From: Nansenia antarctica
Lineage: Eukaryota; Chordata; Actinopteri; Argentiniformes; Microstomatidae
NCBI GenBank assembly: GCA_963989245.1
Contig: OZ022348.1
Coordinates: 35,558,931-35,622,930 of the forward strand
Direction: 5' to 3'
Length of the DNA: 64,000 nt
A program made the position numbers and the translations under genes. Shown one piece after another: positions 31,441-46,330 of the stretch. The notes under the pieces were generated by a model that was not told the DNA's origin, did not search any database, and saw nothing but the letters and a program-made list of their open reading frames with translations. Position 1 is the first letter of the stretch. Every line of letters begins with the position of its first letter.

Positions 31441-34400
31441 CAGAACAGGCTGCTTGGACACTTTCAGAACAGCTCTGTTAATGACTGAAATCAGCTCTTT
31501 AAGAGATTGTCAAAAGAGACTCTGAAAACGAAACATTGATAACTTTTGAGCAAAAGGCTGCACACACGTAATTCAACATACTCTGATTGTCATTTAGAGT
31601 TACATTATAGGAGCATTCAACAACAAGTCAAAATGTGCTCCAGAAAGGCAGAAAACAACACTTTGACAGTTTGATATAACTTGAGAACGAATGCAAAAAA
31701 CAGTCCACTCTAAGAACAGGCCGTTTGGACACTTTCAGAACAGCTCTGTTAATGACTGAAAACAGCTCTCGAAGAGATTGTCAAAAGAGACTCCGAAAAC
31801 GAAACGTTGATCACTTTTGAGCAAAAGGCTGCACACACGCAATTCAAGTTGCTCTGATTGTCATTTAGAGTTACATTATAGGAGCATTCAGCAACAAGTC
31901 AAAATGTGCTCCAGAAAAGCAGAAAACAACACTGATAGAACTTGAGAACGAATGCAAAAAACAGTCCACTCTCAGAACAGGCCGCTTGGACACTTTCAGA
32001 ACAGCTCTGTTAATGACTGAAAACAGCTCTCGAAGAGATTGTCAAAAGAGACTCTGAAAACGAAACGTTGATCACTTTTGAGCAAAAGGCTGCACACACG
32101 CAATTCAAGTTGCTCTGATTGTCATTTAGAGTTACATTATAGGAGCATTCAACAACAAGTCAAAATGTGCTTCAGAAAGGCAGAAAACAACACTTTGATA
32201 GTTTGATATAACTTGAGAACGAATGCAAAAAACAGTCCACTCTAAGAACAGGCCGCTTGGACACTTTCAGAACAGCTCTGTTAATGACTGAAAACAGCTC
32301 TCGAAGAGATTGTCAAAAGAGACTCCGAAAACGAAACGTTGATCACTTTTGAGCAAAAGGCTGCACACACGCAATTCAAGTTGCTCTGATTGTCATTTAG
32401 AGTTACATTATAGGAGCATTCACAACAAGTCAAAATGTGCTCGAGAAAGGCAGAAAACAACACTTTGATATAACTTGAGAACGAATGCAAAAAACAGTCC
32501 ACTCTCAGAACAGGCTGCTTGGACACTTTCAGAACAGCTCTGTTAATGACTGAAATCAGCTCTTTAAGAGATTGTCAAAAGAGACTCTGAAAACGAAACA
32601 TTGATAACTTTTGAGCAAAAGGCTGCACACACGTAATTCAACATACTCTGATTGTCATTTAGAGTTACATTATAGGAGCATTCAGCAACAAGTCAAAATG
32701 TGCTCCAGAAAAGCAGAAAACAACACTGATAGAACTTGAGAACGAATGCAAAAAACAGTCCACTCTCAGGACAGGCCGCTTGGACACTTTCAGAACAGCT
32801 CTGTTAATGACTGAAAACAGCTCTCGAAGAGATTGTCAAAAGAGACTCTGAAAACGAAACGTTGATCACTTTTGAGCAAAAGGCTGCACGCACGCAATTC
32901 AAGTTGCTCTGATTGTCATTTAGAGTTACATTATAGGAGCATTCAACAACAAGTCAAAATGTGCTTGAGAAAGGCAGAAAACAACACTTTGATAGTTTGA
33001 TATAACTTGAGAACGAATGCAAAAAACAGTCCACTCTAAGAACAGGCCACTTGGACACTTTCAGAACAGCTCTGTTAATGACTGAAAACAGCTCTCGAAG
33101 AGATTGTCAAAAGAGACTCCGAAAACGAAACGTTGATCACTTTTGAGCAAAAGGCTGCACACACGCAATTCAAGTTGCTCTGATTGTCATTTAGAGTTAC
33201 ATTATAGGAGCATTCAGCAACAAGTCAAAATGTGCTCCAGAAAAGCAGAAAACAATACTGATAGAACTTGAGAACGAATGCAAAAAACAGTCCACTCTCA
33301 GAACAGGCCGCTTGGACACTTTCAGAACAGCTCTGTTAATGACTGAAAACAGCTCTCGAAGAGATTGTCAAAAGAGACTCTGAAAACGAAACGTTGATCA
33401 CTTTTGAGCAAAAGGCTGCACACACGCAATTCAAGTTGCTCTGATTGTCATTTAGAGTTACATTATAGGAGCATTCAACAACAAGTCAAAATGTGCTCGA
33501 GAAAGGCAGAAAACAACACTTTGATATAACTTGAGAACGAATGCAAAAAACAGTCCACTCTCAGAACAGGCTGCTTGGACACTTTCAGAACAGCTCTGTT
33601 AATGACTGAAATCAGCTCTTTAAGAGATTGTCAAAAGAGACTCTGAAAACGAAACATTGATAACTTTTGAGCAAAAGGCTGCACACACGTAATTCAACAT
33701 ACTCTGATTGTCATTTAGAGTTACATTATAGGAGCATTCAACAACAAGTCAAAATGTGCTCCAGAAAGGCAGAAAACAACACTTTGACAGTTTGATATAA
33801 CTTGAGAACGAATGCAAAAAACAGTCCACTCTAAGAACAGGCCGTTTGGACACTTTCAGAACAGCTCTGTTAATGACTGAAAACAGCTCTCGAAGAGATT
33901 GTCAAAAGAGACTCCGAAAACGAAACGTTGATCACTTTTGAGCAAAAGGCTGCACACACGCAATTCAAGTTGCTCTGATTGTCATTTAGAGTTACATTAT
34001 AGGAGCATTCAGCAACAAGTCAAAATGTGCTCCAGAAAAGCAGAAAACAACACTGATAGAACTTGAGAACGAATGCAAAAAACAGTCCACTCTCAGAACA
34101 GGCCGCTTGGACACTTTCAGAACAGCTCTGTTAATGACTGAAAACAGCTCTCGAAGAGATTGTCAAAAGAGACTCTGAAAACGAAACGTTGATCACTTTT
34201 GAGCAAAAGGCTGCACACACGCAATTCAAGTTGCTCTGATTGTCATTTAGAGTTACATTATAGGAGCATTCAACAACAAGTCAAAATGTGCTTCAGAAAG
34301 GCAGAAAACAACACTTTGATAGTTTGATATAACTTGAGAACGAATGCAAAAAACAGTCCACTCTAAGAACAGGCCGCTTGGACACTTTCAGAACAGCTCT

Positions 34401-35780
34401 GTTAATGACTGAAAACAGCTCTCGAAGAGATTGTCAAAAGAGACTCCGAAAACGAAACGTTGATCACTTTTGAGCAAAAGGCTGCACACACGCAATTCAA
34501 GTTGCTCTGATTGTCATTTAGAGTTACATTATAGGAGCATTCACAACAAGTCAAAATGTGCTCGAGAAAGGCAGAAAACAACACTTTGATATAACTTGAG
34601 AACGAATGCAAAAAACAGTCCACTCTCAGAACAGGCTGCTTGGACACTTTCAGAACAGCTCTGTTAATGACTGAAATCAGCTCTTTAAGAGATTGTCAAA
34701 AGAGACTCTGAAAACGAAACATTGATAACTTTTGAGCAAAAGGCTGCACACACGTAATTCAACATACTCTGATTGTCATTTAGAGTTACATTATAGGAGC
34801 ATTCAGCAACAAGTCAAAATGTGCTCCAGAAAAGCAGAAAACAACACTGATAGAACTTGAGAACGAATGCAAAAAACAGTCCACTCTCAGGACAGGCCGC
34901 TTGGACACTTTCAGAACAGCTCTGTTAATGACTGAAAACAGCTCTCGAAGAGATTGTCAAAAGAGACTCTGAAAACGAAACGTTGATCACTTTTGAGCAA
35001 AAGGCTGCACGCACGCAATTCAAGTTGCTCTGATTGTCATTTAGAGTTACATTATAGGAGCATTCAACAACAAGTCAAAATGTGCTTGAGAAAGGCAGAA
35101 AACAACACTTTGATAGTTTGATATAACTTGAGAACGAATGCAAAAAACAGTCCACTCTAAGAACAGGCCACTTGGACACTTTCAGAACAGCTCTGTTAAT
35201 GACTGAAAACAGCTCTCGAAGAGATTGTCAAAAGAGACTCCGAAAACGAAACGTTGATCACTTTTGAGCAAAAGGCTGCACACACGCAATTCAAGTTGCT
35301 CTGATTGTCATTTAGAGTTACATTATAGGAGCATTCAGCAACAAGTCAAAATGTGCTCCAGAAAAGCAGAAAACAATACTGATAGAACTTGAGAACGAAT
35401 GCAAAAAACAGTCCACTCTCAGAACAGGCCGCTTGGACACTTTCAGAACAGCTCTGTTAATGACTGAAAACAGCTCTCGAAGAGATTGTCAAAAGAGACT
35501 CTGAAAACGAAACGTTGATCACTTTTGAGCAAAAGGCTGCACACACGCAATTCAAGTTGCTCTGATTGTCATTTAGAGTTACATTATAGGAGCATTCAAC
35601 AACAAGTCAAAATGTGCTCGAGAAAGGCAGAAAACAACACTTTGATATAACTTGAGAACGAATGCAAAAAACAGTCCACTCTCAGAACAGGCTGCTTGGA
35701 CACTTTCAGAACAGCTCTGTTAATGACTGAAATCAGCTCTTTAAGAGATTGTCAAAAGAGACTCTGAAAACGAAACATTG
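31330..35780. repeat. Tandem duplication of a 2,121-bp eight-monomer block
   Basis: Private marks repeat at 2,121 bp: CTTTGACAG at 31661, 33782 (and 35903), GGCCGTTTGG near 31719 and 33840, AACAATACTG near 33251 and 35372, and the 1-bp deletion GCATTCACAACAAG near 32418 and 34539. The copies run about 31330-33450 and 33451-35571 with some extension right. Part of the block recurs 3,175 bp further on (deletion mark near 37714). Confidence 0.85.
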
Positions 35781-38700
35781 ATCACTTTTGAGCAAAATGC
35801 TGCACACACGTAATTCAACATACTCTGATTGTCATTTAGAGTTACATTATAGGAGCATTCAACAACAAGTCAAAATGTGCTCCAGAAAGGCAGAAAACAA
35901 CACTTTGACAGTTTGATATAACTTGAGAACGAATGCAAAAAACAGTCCACTCTAAGAACAGGCCGCTTGGACACTTTCAGAATAGCTCTGTTAATGACTG
36001 AAAACAGCTCTCGAAGAGATTGTCAAAAGAGACTCCGAAAACGAAACGTTGATCACTTTTGAGCAAAAGGCTGCACACACGCAATTCAAGTTGCTCTGAT
36101 TGTCATTTAGAGTTACATTATAGGAGCATTCAGCAACAAGTCAAAATGTGCTCCAGAAAAGCAGAAAACAACACTGATAGAACTTGAGAACGAATGCAAA
36201 AAACAGTCCACTCTCAGAACAGGCCGCTTGGACACTTTCAGAACAGCTCTGTTAATGACTGAAAACAGCTCTCGAAGAGATTGTCAAAAGAGACTCTGAA
36301 AACGAAACGTTGATCACTTTTGAGCAAAAGGCTGCACACACGCAATTCAAGTTGCTCTGATTGTCATTTAGTTACATTATAGGAGCATTCAACAACAAGT
36401 CAAAATGTGCTCGAGAAAGGCAGAAAATAACACTGATATAACTTGAGAACGAATGCAAAAAACAGTCCACTCTCAGAACAGGCTGCTTGGACACTTTCAG
36501 AACAGCTCTGTTAATGACTGAAATCAGCTCTTTAAGAGATTGTCAAAAGAGACTCTGAAAACGAAACATTGATAACTTTTGAGCAAAAGGCTGCACACAC
36601 GTAATTAAACATACTCTGATTGTCATTTAGAGTTACATTATAGGAGCATTCAACAACAAGTCAAAATGTGCTCCAGAAAGGCAGAAAACAACACTTTGAT
36701 AGTTTGATATAACTTGAGAACGAATGCAAAAAACAGTCCACTCTAAGAACAGGCCGCTTGGACACTTTCAGAACAGCTCTGTTAATGACTGAAAACAGCT
36801 CTCGAAGAGATTGTCAAAAGAGACTCCGAAAACGAAACGTTGATCACTTTTGAGCAAAAGGCTGCACACACGCAATTCAAGTTGCTCTGATTGTCATTTA
36901 GAGTTACATTATAGGAGCATTCAGCAACAAGTCAAAATGTGCTCCAGAAAAGCAGAAAACAACACTGATAGAACTTGAGAACGAATGCAAAAAACAGTCC
37001 ACCCTCAGAACAGGCCGCTTGGACACTTTCAGAACAGCTCTGTTAATGACTGAAAACAGCTCTCGAAGAGATTGTCAAAAGAGACTCTGAAAACCAAACG
37101 TTGATCACTTTTGAGCAAAAGGCTGCACACACGCAATTCAAGTTGCTCTGATTGTCATTTAGAGTTACATTATAGGAGCATTCAACAACAAGTCAAAATG
37201 TGCTTGAGAAAGGCAGAAAACAACACTTTGATATAACTTGAGAACGAATGCAAAAAACAGTCCACTCTCAGAACAGGCTGCTTGGACACTTTCAGAACAG
37301 CTCTGTTAATGACTGAAATCAGCTCTTTAAGAGATTGTCAAAAGAGACTCTGAAAACGAAACATTGATAACTTTTGAGCAAAATGCTGCACACACGTAAT
37401 TCAACATACTCTGATTGTCATTTAGAGTTACATTATAGGAGCATTCAACAACAAGTCAAAATGTGCTCCAGAAAGGCAGAAAACAACACTTTGATAGTTT
37501 GATATAACTTGAGAACGAATGCAAAAAACAGTCCACTCTAAGAACAGGCCGCTTGGACACTTTCAGAACAGCTCTGTTAATGACTGAAAACAGCTCTCGA
37601 AGAGATTGTCAAAAGAGACTCCGAAAACGAAACGTTGATCACTTTTGAGCAAAAGGCTGCACACACGCAATTCAAGTTGCTCTGATTGTCATTTAGAGTT
37701 ACATTATAGGAGCATTCACAACAAGTCAAAATGTGCTCGAGAAAGGCAGAAAACAACACTTTGATATAACTTGAGAACGAATGCAAAAAACAGTCCACTC
37801 TCAGAACAGGCTGCTTGGACACTTTCAGAACAGCTCTGTTAATGACTGAAATCAGCTCTTTAAGAGATTGTCAAAAGAGACTCTGAAAACGAAACATTGA
37901 TAACTTTTGAGCAAAAGGCTGCACACACGTAATTCAACATACTCTGATTGTCATTTAGAGTTACATTATAGGAGCATTCAGCAACAAGTCAAAATGTGCT
38001 CCAGAAAAGCAGAAAACAACACTGATAGAACTTGAGAACGAATGCAAAAAACAGTCCACTCTCAGGACAGGCCGCTTGGACACTTTCAGAACAGCTCTGT
38101 TAATGACTGAAAACAGCTCTCGAAGAGATTGTCAAAAGAGACTCTGAAAACGAAACGTTGATCACTTTTGAGCAAAAGGCTGCACGCACGCAATTCAAGT
38201 TGCTCTGATTGTCATTTAGAGTTACATTATAGGAGCATTCAACAACAAGTCAAAATGTGCTTGAGAAAGGCAGAAAACAACACTTTGATAGTTTGATATA
38301 ACTTGAGAACGAATGCAAAAAACAGTCCACTCTAAGAACAGGCCGCTTGGACACTTTCAGAACAGCTCTGTTAATGACTGAAAACAGCTCTCGAAGAGAT
38401 TGTCAAAAGAGACTCCGAAAATGAAACGTTGATCACTTTTGAGCAAAAGGCTGCACACACGCAATTCAAGTTGCTCTGATTGTCATTTAGAGTTACATTA
38501 TAGGAGCATTCAGCAACAAGTCAAAATGTGCTCCAGAAAAGCAGAAAACAACACTGATAGAACTTGAGAACGAATGCAAAAAACAGTCCACTCTCAGAAC
38601 AGGCCGCTTGGACACTTTCAGAACAGCTCTGTTAATGACTGAAAACAGCTCTCGAAGAGATTGTCAAAAGAGACTCTGAAAACGAAACGTTGATCACTTT

Positions 38701-39959
38701 TGAGCAAAAGGCTGCACACACGCAATTCAAGTTGCTCTGATTGTCATTTAGAGTTACATTATAGGAGCATTCAACAACAAGTCAAAATGTGCTCGAGAAA
38801 GGCAGAAAACAACACTTTGATATAACTTGAGAACGAATGCAAAAAACAGTCCACTCTCAGAACAGGCTGCTTGGACACTTTCAGAACAGCTCTGTTAATG
38901 ACTGAAATCAGCTCTTTAAGAGATTGTCAAAAGAGACTCTGAAAACGAAACATTGATCACTTTTGAGCAAAATGCTGCACACACGTAATTCAACATACTC
39001 TGATTGTCATTTAGAGTTACATTATAGGAGCATTCAACAACAAGTCAAAATGTGCTCCAGAAAGGCAGAAAACAACACTTTGACAGTTTGATATAACTTG
39101 AGAACGAATGCAAAAAACAGTCCACTCTAAGAACAGGCCGCTTGGACACTTTCAGAACAGCTCTGTTAATGACTGAAAACAGCTCTCGAAGAGATTGTCA
39201 AAAGAGACTCCGAAAACGAAACGTTGATCACTTTTGAGCAAAAGGCTGCACACACGCAATTCAAGTTGCTCTGATTGTCATTTAGAGTTACATTATAGGA
39301 GCATTCAGCAACAAGTCAAAATGTGCTCCAGAAAAGCAGAAAACAACACTGATAGAACTTGAGAACGAATGCAAAAAACAGTCCACTCTCAGAACAGGCC
39401 GCTTGGACACTTTCAGAACAGCTCTGTTAATGACTGAAAACAGCTCTCGAAGAGATTGTCAAAAGAGACTCTGAAAACGAAACGTTGATCACTTTTGAGC
39501 AAAAGGCTGCACACACGCAATTCAAGTTGCTCTGATTGTCATTTAGAGTTACATTATAGGAGCATTCAACAACAAGTCAAAATGTGCTCGAGAAAGGCAG
39601 AAAACAACACTTTGATATAACTTGAGAACGAATGCAAAAAACAGTCCACTCTCAGAACAGGCTGCTTGGACACTTTCAGAACAGCTCTGTTAATGACTGA
39701 AATCAGCTCTTTAAGAGATTGTCAAAAGAGACTCTGAAAACGAAACATTGATAACTTTTGAGCAAAAGAATGCACACACGTAATTCAACATACTCTGATT
39801 GTCATTTAGAGTTACATTATAGGAGCATTCAACAACAAGTCAAAATGTGCTCCAGAAAGGCAGAAAACAACACTTTGATAGTTTGATATAACTTGAGAAC
39901 GAATGCAAAAAACAGTCCACTCTAAGAACAGGCCGCTTGGACACTTTCAGAATAGCTCT

Positions 39960-42900
39960 GTTAATGACTGAAAACAGCTCTCGAAGAGATTGTCAAAAGA
40001 GACTCCGAAAACGAAACGTTGATCACTTTTGAGCAAAAGGCTGCACACACGCAATTCAAGTTGCTCTGATTGTCATTTAGAGTTACATTATAGGAGCATT
40101 CAGCAACAAGTCAAAATGTGCTCCAGAAAAGCAGAAAACAACACTGATAGAACTTGAGAACGAATGCAAAAAACAGTCCACTCTCAGAACAGGCCGCTTG
40201 GACACTTTCAGAACAGCTCTGTTAATGACTGAAAACAGCTCTCGAAGAGATTGTCAAAAGAGACTCTGAAAACGAAACGTTGATCACTTTTGAGCAAAAG
40301 GCTGCACACACGCAATTCAAGTTGCTCTGATTGTCATTTAGTTACATTATAGGAGCATTCAACAACAAGTCAAAATGTGCTCGAGAAAGGCAGAAAACAA
40401 CACTTTGATATAACTTGAGAACGAATGCAAAAAACAGTCCACTCTCAGAACAGGCCGCTTGGACACTTTCAGAACAGCTCTGTTAATGACTGAAAACAGC
40501 TCTCGAAGAGATTGTCAAAAGAGACTCTGAAAACGAAACGTTGATCACTTTTGAGCAAAAGGCTGCACACACGCAATTCAAGTTGCTCTGATTGTCATTT
40601 AGAGTTACATTATAGGAGCATTCAACAACAAGTCAAAATGTGCTCGAGAAAGGCAGAAAACAACACTTTGATATAACTTGAGAACGAATGCAAAAAACAG
40701 TCCACTCTCAGAACAGGCTGCTTGGACACTTTCAGAACAGCTCTGTTAATGACTGAAATCAGCTCTTTAAGAGATTGTCAAAAGAGACTCTGAAAACGAA
40801 ACATTGATAACTTTTGAGCAAAAGAATGCACACACGTAATTCAACATACTCTGATTGTCATTTAGAGTTACATTATAGGAGCATTCAACAACAAGTCAAA
40901 ATGTGCTCCAGAAAGGCAGAAAACAACACTTTGATAGTTTGATATAACTTGAGAACGAATGCAAAAAACAGTCCACTCTAAGAACAGGCCGCTTGGACAC
41001 TTTCAGAATAGCTCTGTTAATGACTGAAAACAGCTCTCGAAGAGATTGTCAAAAGAGACTCCGAAAACGAAACGTTGATCACTTTTGAGCAAAAGGCTGC
41101 ACACACGCAATTCAAGTTGCTCTGATTGTCATTTAGAGTTACATTATAGGAGCATTCAGCAACAAGTCAAAATGTGCTCCAGAAAAGCAGAAAACAACAC
41201 TGATAGAACTTGAGAACGAATGCAAAAAACAGTCCACTCTCAGAACAGGCCGCTTGGACACTTTCAGAACAGCTCTGTTAATGACTGAAAACAGCTCTCG
41301 AAGAGATTGTCAAAAGAGACTCTGAAAACGAAACGTTGATCACTTTTGAGCAAAAGGCTGCACACACGCAATTCAAGTTGCTCTGATTGTCATTTAGTTA
41401 CATTATAGGAGCATTCAACAACAAGTCAAAATGTGCTCGAGAAAGGCAGAAAACAACACTTTGATATAACTTGAGAACGAATGCAAAAAACAGTCCACTC
41501 TCAGAACAGGCTGCTTGGACACTTTCAGAACAGCTCTGTTAATGACTGTAATCAGCTCTTTAAGAGATTGTCAAAAGAGACTCTGAAAACGAAACATTGA
41601 TAACTTTTGAGCAAAAGGCTGCACACACGTAATTCAACATACTCTGATTGTCATTTAGAGTTACATTATACGAGCATTCAGCAACAAGTCAAAATGTGCT
41701 ACAGAAAAGCAGAAAACAACACTGATAGAACTTGAGAACGAATGCAAAAAACAGTCCACTCTCAGAACAGGCCGCTTGGACACTTTCAGAACAGCTCTGT
41801 TAATGACTGAAAACAGCTCTCGAAGAGATTGTCAAAAGAGACTCTGAAAACGAAACATTGATCACTTTTGAGCAAAAGGCTGCACACACGCAATTCAAGT
41901 TGCTCTGATTGTCATTTAGAGTTACATTATAGGAGCATTCAACAACAAGTCAAAATGTGCTCGAGAAAGGCAGAAAACAACACTTTGATAGTTTGATATA
42001 ACTTGAGAACGAATGCAAAAAACAGTCCACTCTAAGAACAGGCCGCTTGGACACTTTCAGAACAGCTCTGTTAATGACTGAAAACAGCTCTCGAAGAGAT
42101 TGTCAAAAGAGACTCCGAAAACGAAACGTTGATCACTTTTGAGCAAAAGGCTGCACACACGCAATTCAAGTTGCTCTGATTGTCATTTAGAGTTACATTA
42201 TAGGAGCATTCAGCAACAAGTCAAAATGTGCTCCAGAAAAGCAGAAAACAACACTGATAGAACTTGAGAACGAATGCAAAAAACAGTCCACTCTCAGAAC
42301 AGGCCGCTTGGACACTTTCAGAACAGCTCTGTTAATGACTGAAAACAGCTCTCGAAGAGATTGTCAAAAGAGACTCTGAAAACCAAACGTTGATCACTTT
42401 TGAGCAAAAGGCTGCACACACGCAATTCAAGTTGCTCTGATTGTCATTTAGAGTTACATTATAGGAGCATTCAACAACAAGTCAAAATGTGCTTGAGAAA
42501 GGCAGAAAACAACACTTTGATATAACTTGAGAACGAATGCAAAAAACAGTCCACTCTCAGAACAGGCTGCTTGGACACTTTCAGAACAGCTCTGTTAATG
42601 ACTGAAATCAGCTCTTTAAGAGATTGTCAAAAGAGACTCTGAAAACGAAACATTGATAACTTTTGAGCAAAATGCTGCACACACGTAATTCAACATACTC
42701 TGATTGTCATTTAGAGTTACATTATAGGAGCATTCAACAACAAGTCAAAATGTGCTCCAGAAAGGCAGAAAACAACACTTTGATAGTTTGATATAACTTG
42801 AGAACGAATGCAAAAAACAGTCCACTCTAAGAACAGGCCGCTTGGACACTTTCAGAACAGCTCTGTTAATGACTGAAAACAGCTCTCGAAGAGATTGTCA

Positions 42901-45900
42901 AAAGAGACTCCGAAAACGAAACGTTGATCACTTTTGAGCAAAAGGCTGCACACACGCAATTCAAGTTGCTCTGATTGTCATTTAGAGTTACATTATACGA
43001 GCATTCAGCAACAAGTCAAAATGTGCTACAGAAAAGCAGAAAACAACACTGATAGAACTTGAGAACGAATGCAAAAAACAGTCCACTCTCAGAACAGGCC
43101 GCTTGGACACTTTCAGAACAGCTCTGTTAATGACTGAAAACAGCTCTCGAAGAGATTGTCAAAAGAGACTCCGAAAACGAAACGTTGATCACTTTTGAGC
43201 AAAAGGCTGCACACACGCAATTCAAGTTGCTCTGATTGTCATTTAGAGTTACATTATAGGAGCATTCAGCAACAAGTCAAAATGTGCTCCAGAAAAGCAG
43301 AAAACAACACTGATAGAACTTGAGAACGAATGCAAAAAACAGTCCACTCTCAGAACAGGCCGCTTGGACACTTTCAGAACAGCTCTGTTAATGACTGAAA
43401 ACAGCTCTCGAAGAGATTGTCAAAAGAGACTCTGAAAACGAAACGTTGATCACTTTTGAGCAAAAGGCTGCACACACGCAATTCAAGTTGCTCTGATTGT
43501 CATTTAGTTACATTATAGGAGCATTCAACAACAAGTCAAAATGTGCTCGAGAAAGGCAGAAAACAACACTTTGATATAACTTGAGAACGAATGCAAAAAA
43601 CAGTCCACTCTCAGAACAGGCCGCTTGGACACTTTCAGAACAGCTCTGTTAATGACTGAAAACAGCTCTCGAAGAGATTGTCAAAAGAGACTCTGAAAAC
43701 GAAACGTTGATCACTTTTGAGCAAAAGGCTGCACACACGCAATTCAAGTTGCTCTGATTGTCATTTAGAGTTACATTATAGGAGCATTCAACAACAAGTC
43801 AAAATGTGCTCGAGAAAGGCAGAAAACAACACTTTGATATAACTTGAGAACGAATGCAAAAAACAGTCCACTCTCAGAACAGGCTGCTTGGACACTTTCA
43901 GAACAGCTCTGTTAATGACTGAAATCAGCTCTTTAAGAGATTGTCAAAAGAGACTCTGAAAACGAAACATTGATAACTTTTGAGCAAAAGAATGCACACA
44001 CGTAATTCAACATACTCTGATTGTCATTTAGAGTTACATTATAGGAGCATTCAACAACAAGTCAAAATGTGCTCCAGAAAGGCAGAAAACAACACTTTGA
44101 TAGTTTGATATAACTTGAGAACGAATGCAAAAAACAGTCCACTCTAAGAACAGGCCGCTTGGACACTTTCAGAATAGCTCTGTTAATGACTGAAAACAGC
44201 TCTCGAAGAGATTGTCAAAAGAGACTCCGAAAACGAAACGTTGATCACTTTTGAGCAAAAGGCTGCACACACGCAATTCAAGTTGCTCTGATTGTCATTT
44301 AGAGTTACATTATAGGAGCATTCAGCAACAAGTCAAAATGTGCTCCAGAAAAGCAGAAAACAACACTGATAGAACTTGAGAACGAATGCAAAAAACAGTC
44401 CACTCTCAGAACAGGCCGCTTGGACACTTTCAGAACAGCTCTGTTAATGACTGAAAACAGCTCTCGAAGAGATTGTCAAAAGAGACTCTGAAAACGAAAC
44501 GTTGATCACTTTTGAGCAAAAGGCTGCACACACGCAATTCAAGTTGCTCTGATTGTCATTTAGTTACATTATAGGAGCATTCAACAACAAGTCAAAATGT
44601 GCTCGAGAAAGGCAGAAAACAACACTTTGATATAACTTGAGAACGAATGCAAAAAACAGTCCACTCTCAGAACAGGCTGCTTGGACACTTTCAGAACAGC
44701 TCTGTTAATGACTGTAATCAGCTCTTTAAGAGATTGTCAAAAGAGACTCTGAAAACGAAACATTGATAACTTTTGAGCAAAAGGCTGCACACACGTAATT
44801 CAACATACTCTGATTGTCATTTAGAGTTACATTATACGAGCATTCAGCAACAAGTCAAAATGTGCTACAGAAAAGCAGAAAACAACACTGATAGAACTTG
44901 AGAACGAATGCAAAAAACAGTCCACTCTCAGAACAGGCCGCTTGGACACTTTCAGAACAGCTCTGTTAATGACTGAAAACAGCTCTCGAAGAGATTGTCA
45001 AAAGAGACTCTGAAAACGAAACATTGATCACTTTTGAGCAAAAGGCTGCACACACGCAATTCAAGTTGCTCTGATTGTCATTTAGAGTTACATTATAGGA
45101 GCATTCAACAACAAGTCAAAATGTGCTCGAGAAAGGCAGAAAACAACACTTTGATAGTTTGATATAACTTGAGAACGAATGCAAAAAACAGTCCACTCTA
45201 AGAACAGGCCGCTTGGACACTTTCAGAACAGCTCTGTTAATGACTGAAAACAGCTCTCGAAGAGATTGTCAAAAGAGACTCCGAAAACGAAACGTTGATC
45301 ACTTTTGAGCAAAAGGCTGCACACACGCAATTCAAGTTGCTCTGATTGTCATTTAGAGTTACATTATAGGAGCATTCAGCAACAAGTCAAAATGTGCTCC
45401 AGAAAAGCAGAAAACAACACTGATAGAACTTGAGAACGAATGCAAAAAACAGTCCACTCTCAGAACAGGCCGCTTGGACACTTTCAGAACAGCTCTGTTA
45501 ATGACTGAAAACAGCTCTCGAAGAGATTGTCAAAAGAGACTCTGAAAACCAAACGTTGATCACTTTTGAGCAAAAGGCTGCACACACGCAATTCAAGTTG
45601 CTCTGATTGTCATTTAGAGTTACATTATAGGAGCATTCAACAACAAGTCAAAATGTGCTTGAGAAAGGCAGAAAACAACACTTTGATATAACTTGAGAAC
45701 GAATGCAAAAAACAGTCCACTCTCAGAACAGGCTGCTTGGACACTTTCAGAACAGCTCTGTTAATGACTGAAATCAGCTCTTTAAGAGATTGTCAAAAGA
45801 GACTCTGAAAACGAAACATTGATAACTTTTGAGCAAAATGCTGCACACACGTAATTCAACATACTCTGATTGTCATTTAGAGTTACATTATAGGAGCATT

Positions 45901-46330
45901 CAACAACAAGTCAAAATGTGCTCCAGAAAGGCAGAAAACAACACTTTGATAGTTTGATATAACTTGAGAACGAATGCAAAAAACAGTCCACTCTAAGAAC
46001 AGGCCGCTTGGACACTTTCAGAACAGCTCTGTTAATGACTGAAAACAGCTCTCGAAGAGATTGTCAAAAGAGACTCCGAAAACGAAACGTTGATCACTTT
46101 TGAGCAAAAGGCTGCACACACGCAATTCAAGTTGCTCTGATTGTCATTTAGAGTTACATTATACGAGCATTCAGCAACAAGTCAAAATGTGCTACAGAAA
46201 AGCAGAAAACAACACTGATAGAACTTGAGAACGAATGCAAAAAACAGTCCACTCTCAGAACAGGCCGCTTGGACACTTTCAGAACAGCTCTGTTAATGAC
46301 TGAAAACAGCTCTCGAAGAGATTGTCAAAA
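39960..46330. repeat. Tandem duplication of a 3,166-bp twelve-monomer block
   Basis: Offsets of exactly 3,166 bp link AATGACTGTA at 41541 and 44707, the TATACGAGC mark at 41671 and 44837 and again at 42998 and 46164, the 2-bp deletion CATTTAGTTAC at 40335 and 43501, and AGCAAAAGAATGC at 40817 and 43983. Each copy itself contains a 1,327-bp spacing of TATACGAGC marks, so a smaller block was amplified before the larger one. Confidence 0.85.

Noticed and set aside
32281..32526. Identical 81-codon minus-strand ORFs at 32281, 34402 and 37577, and similar ones at 20983, 58863 and 61228
   Set aside because: They are satellite sequence read in reverse. Small indels in one monomer remove a stop, and block duplication then multiplies the ORF. 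They have no start context or domain and span monomer boundaries.
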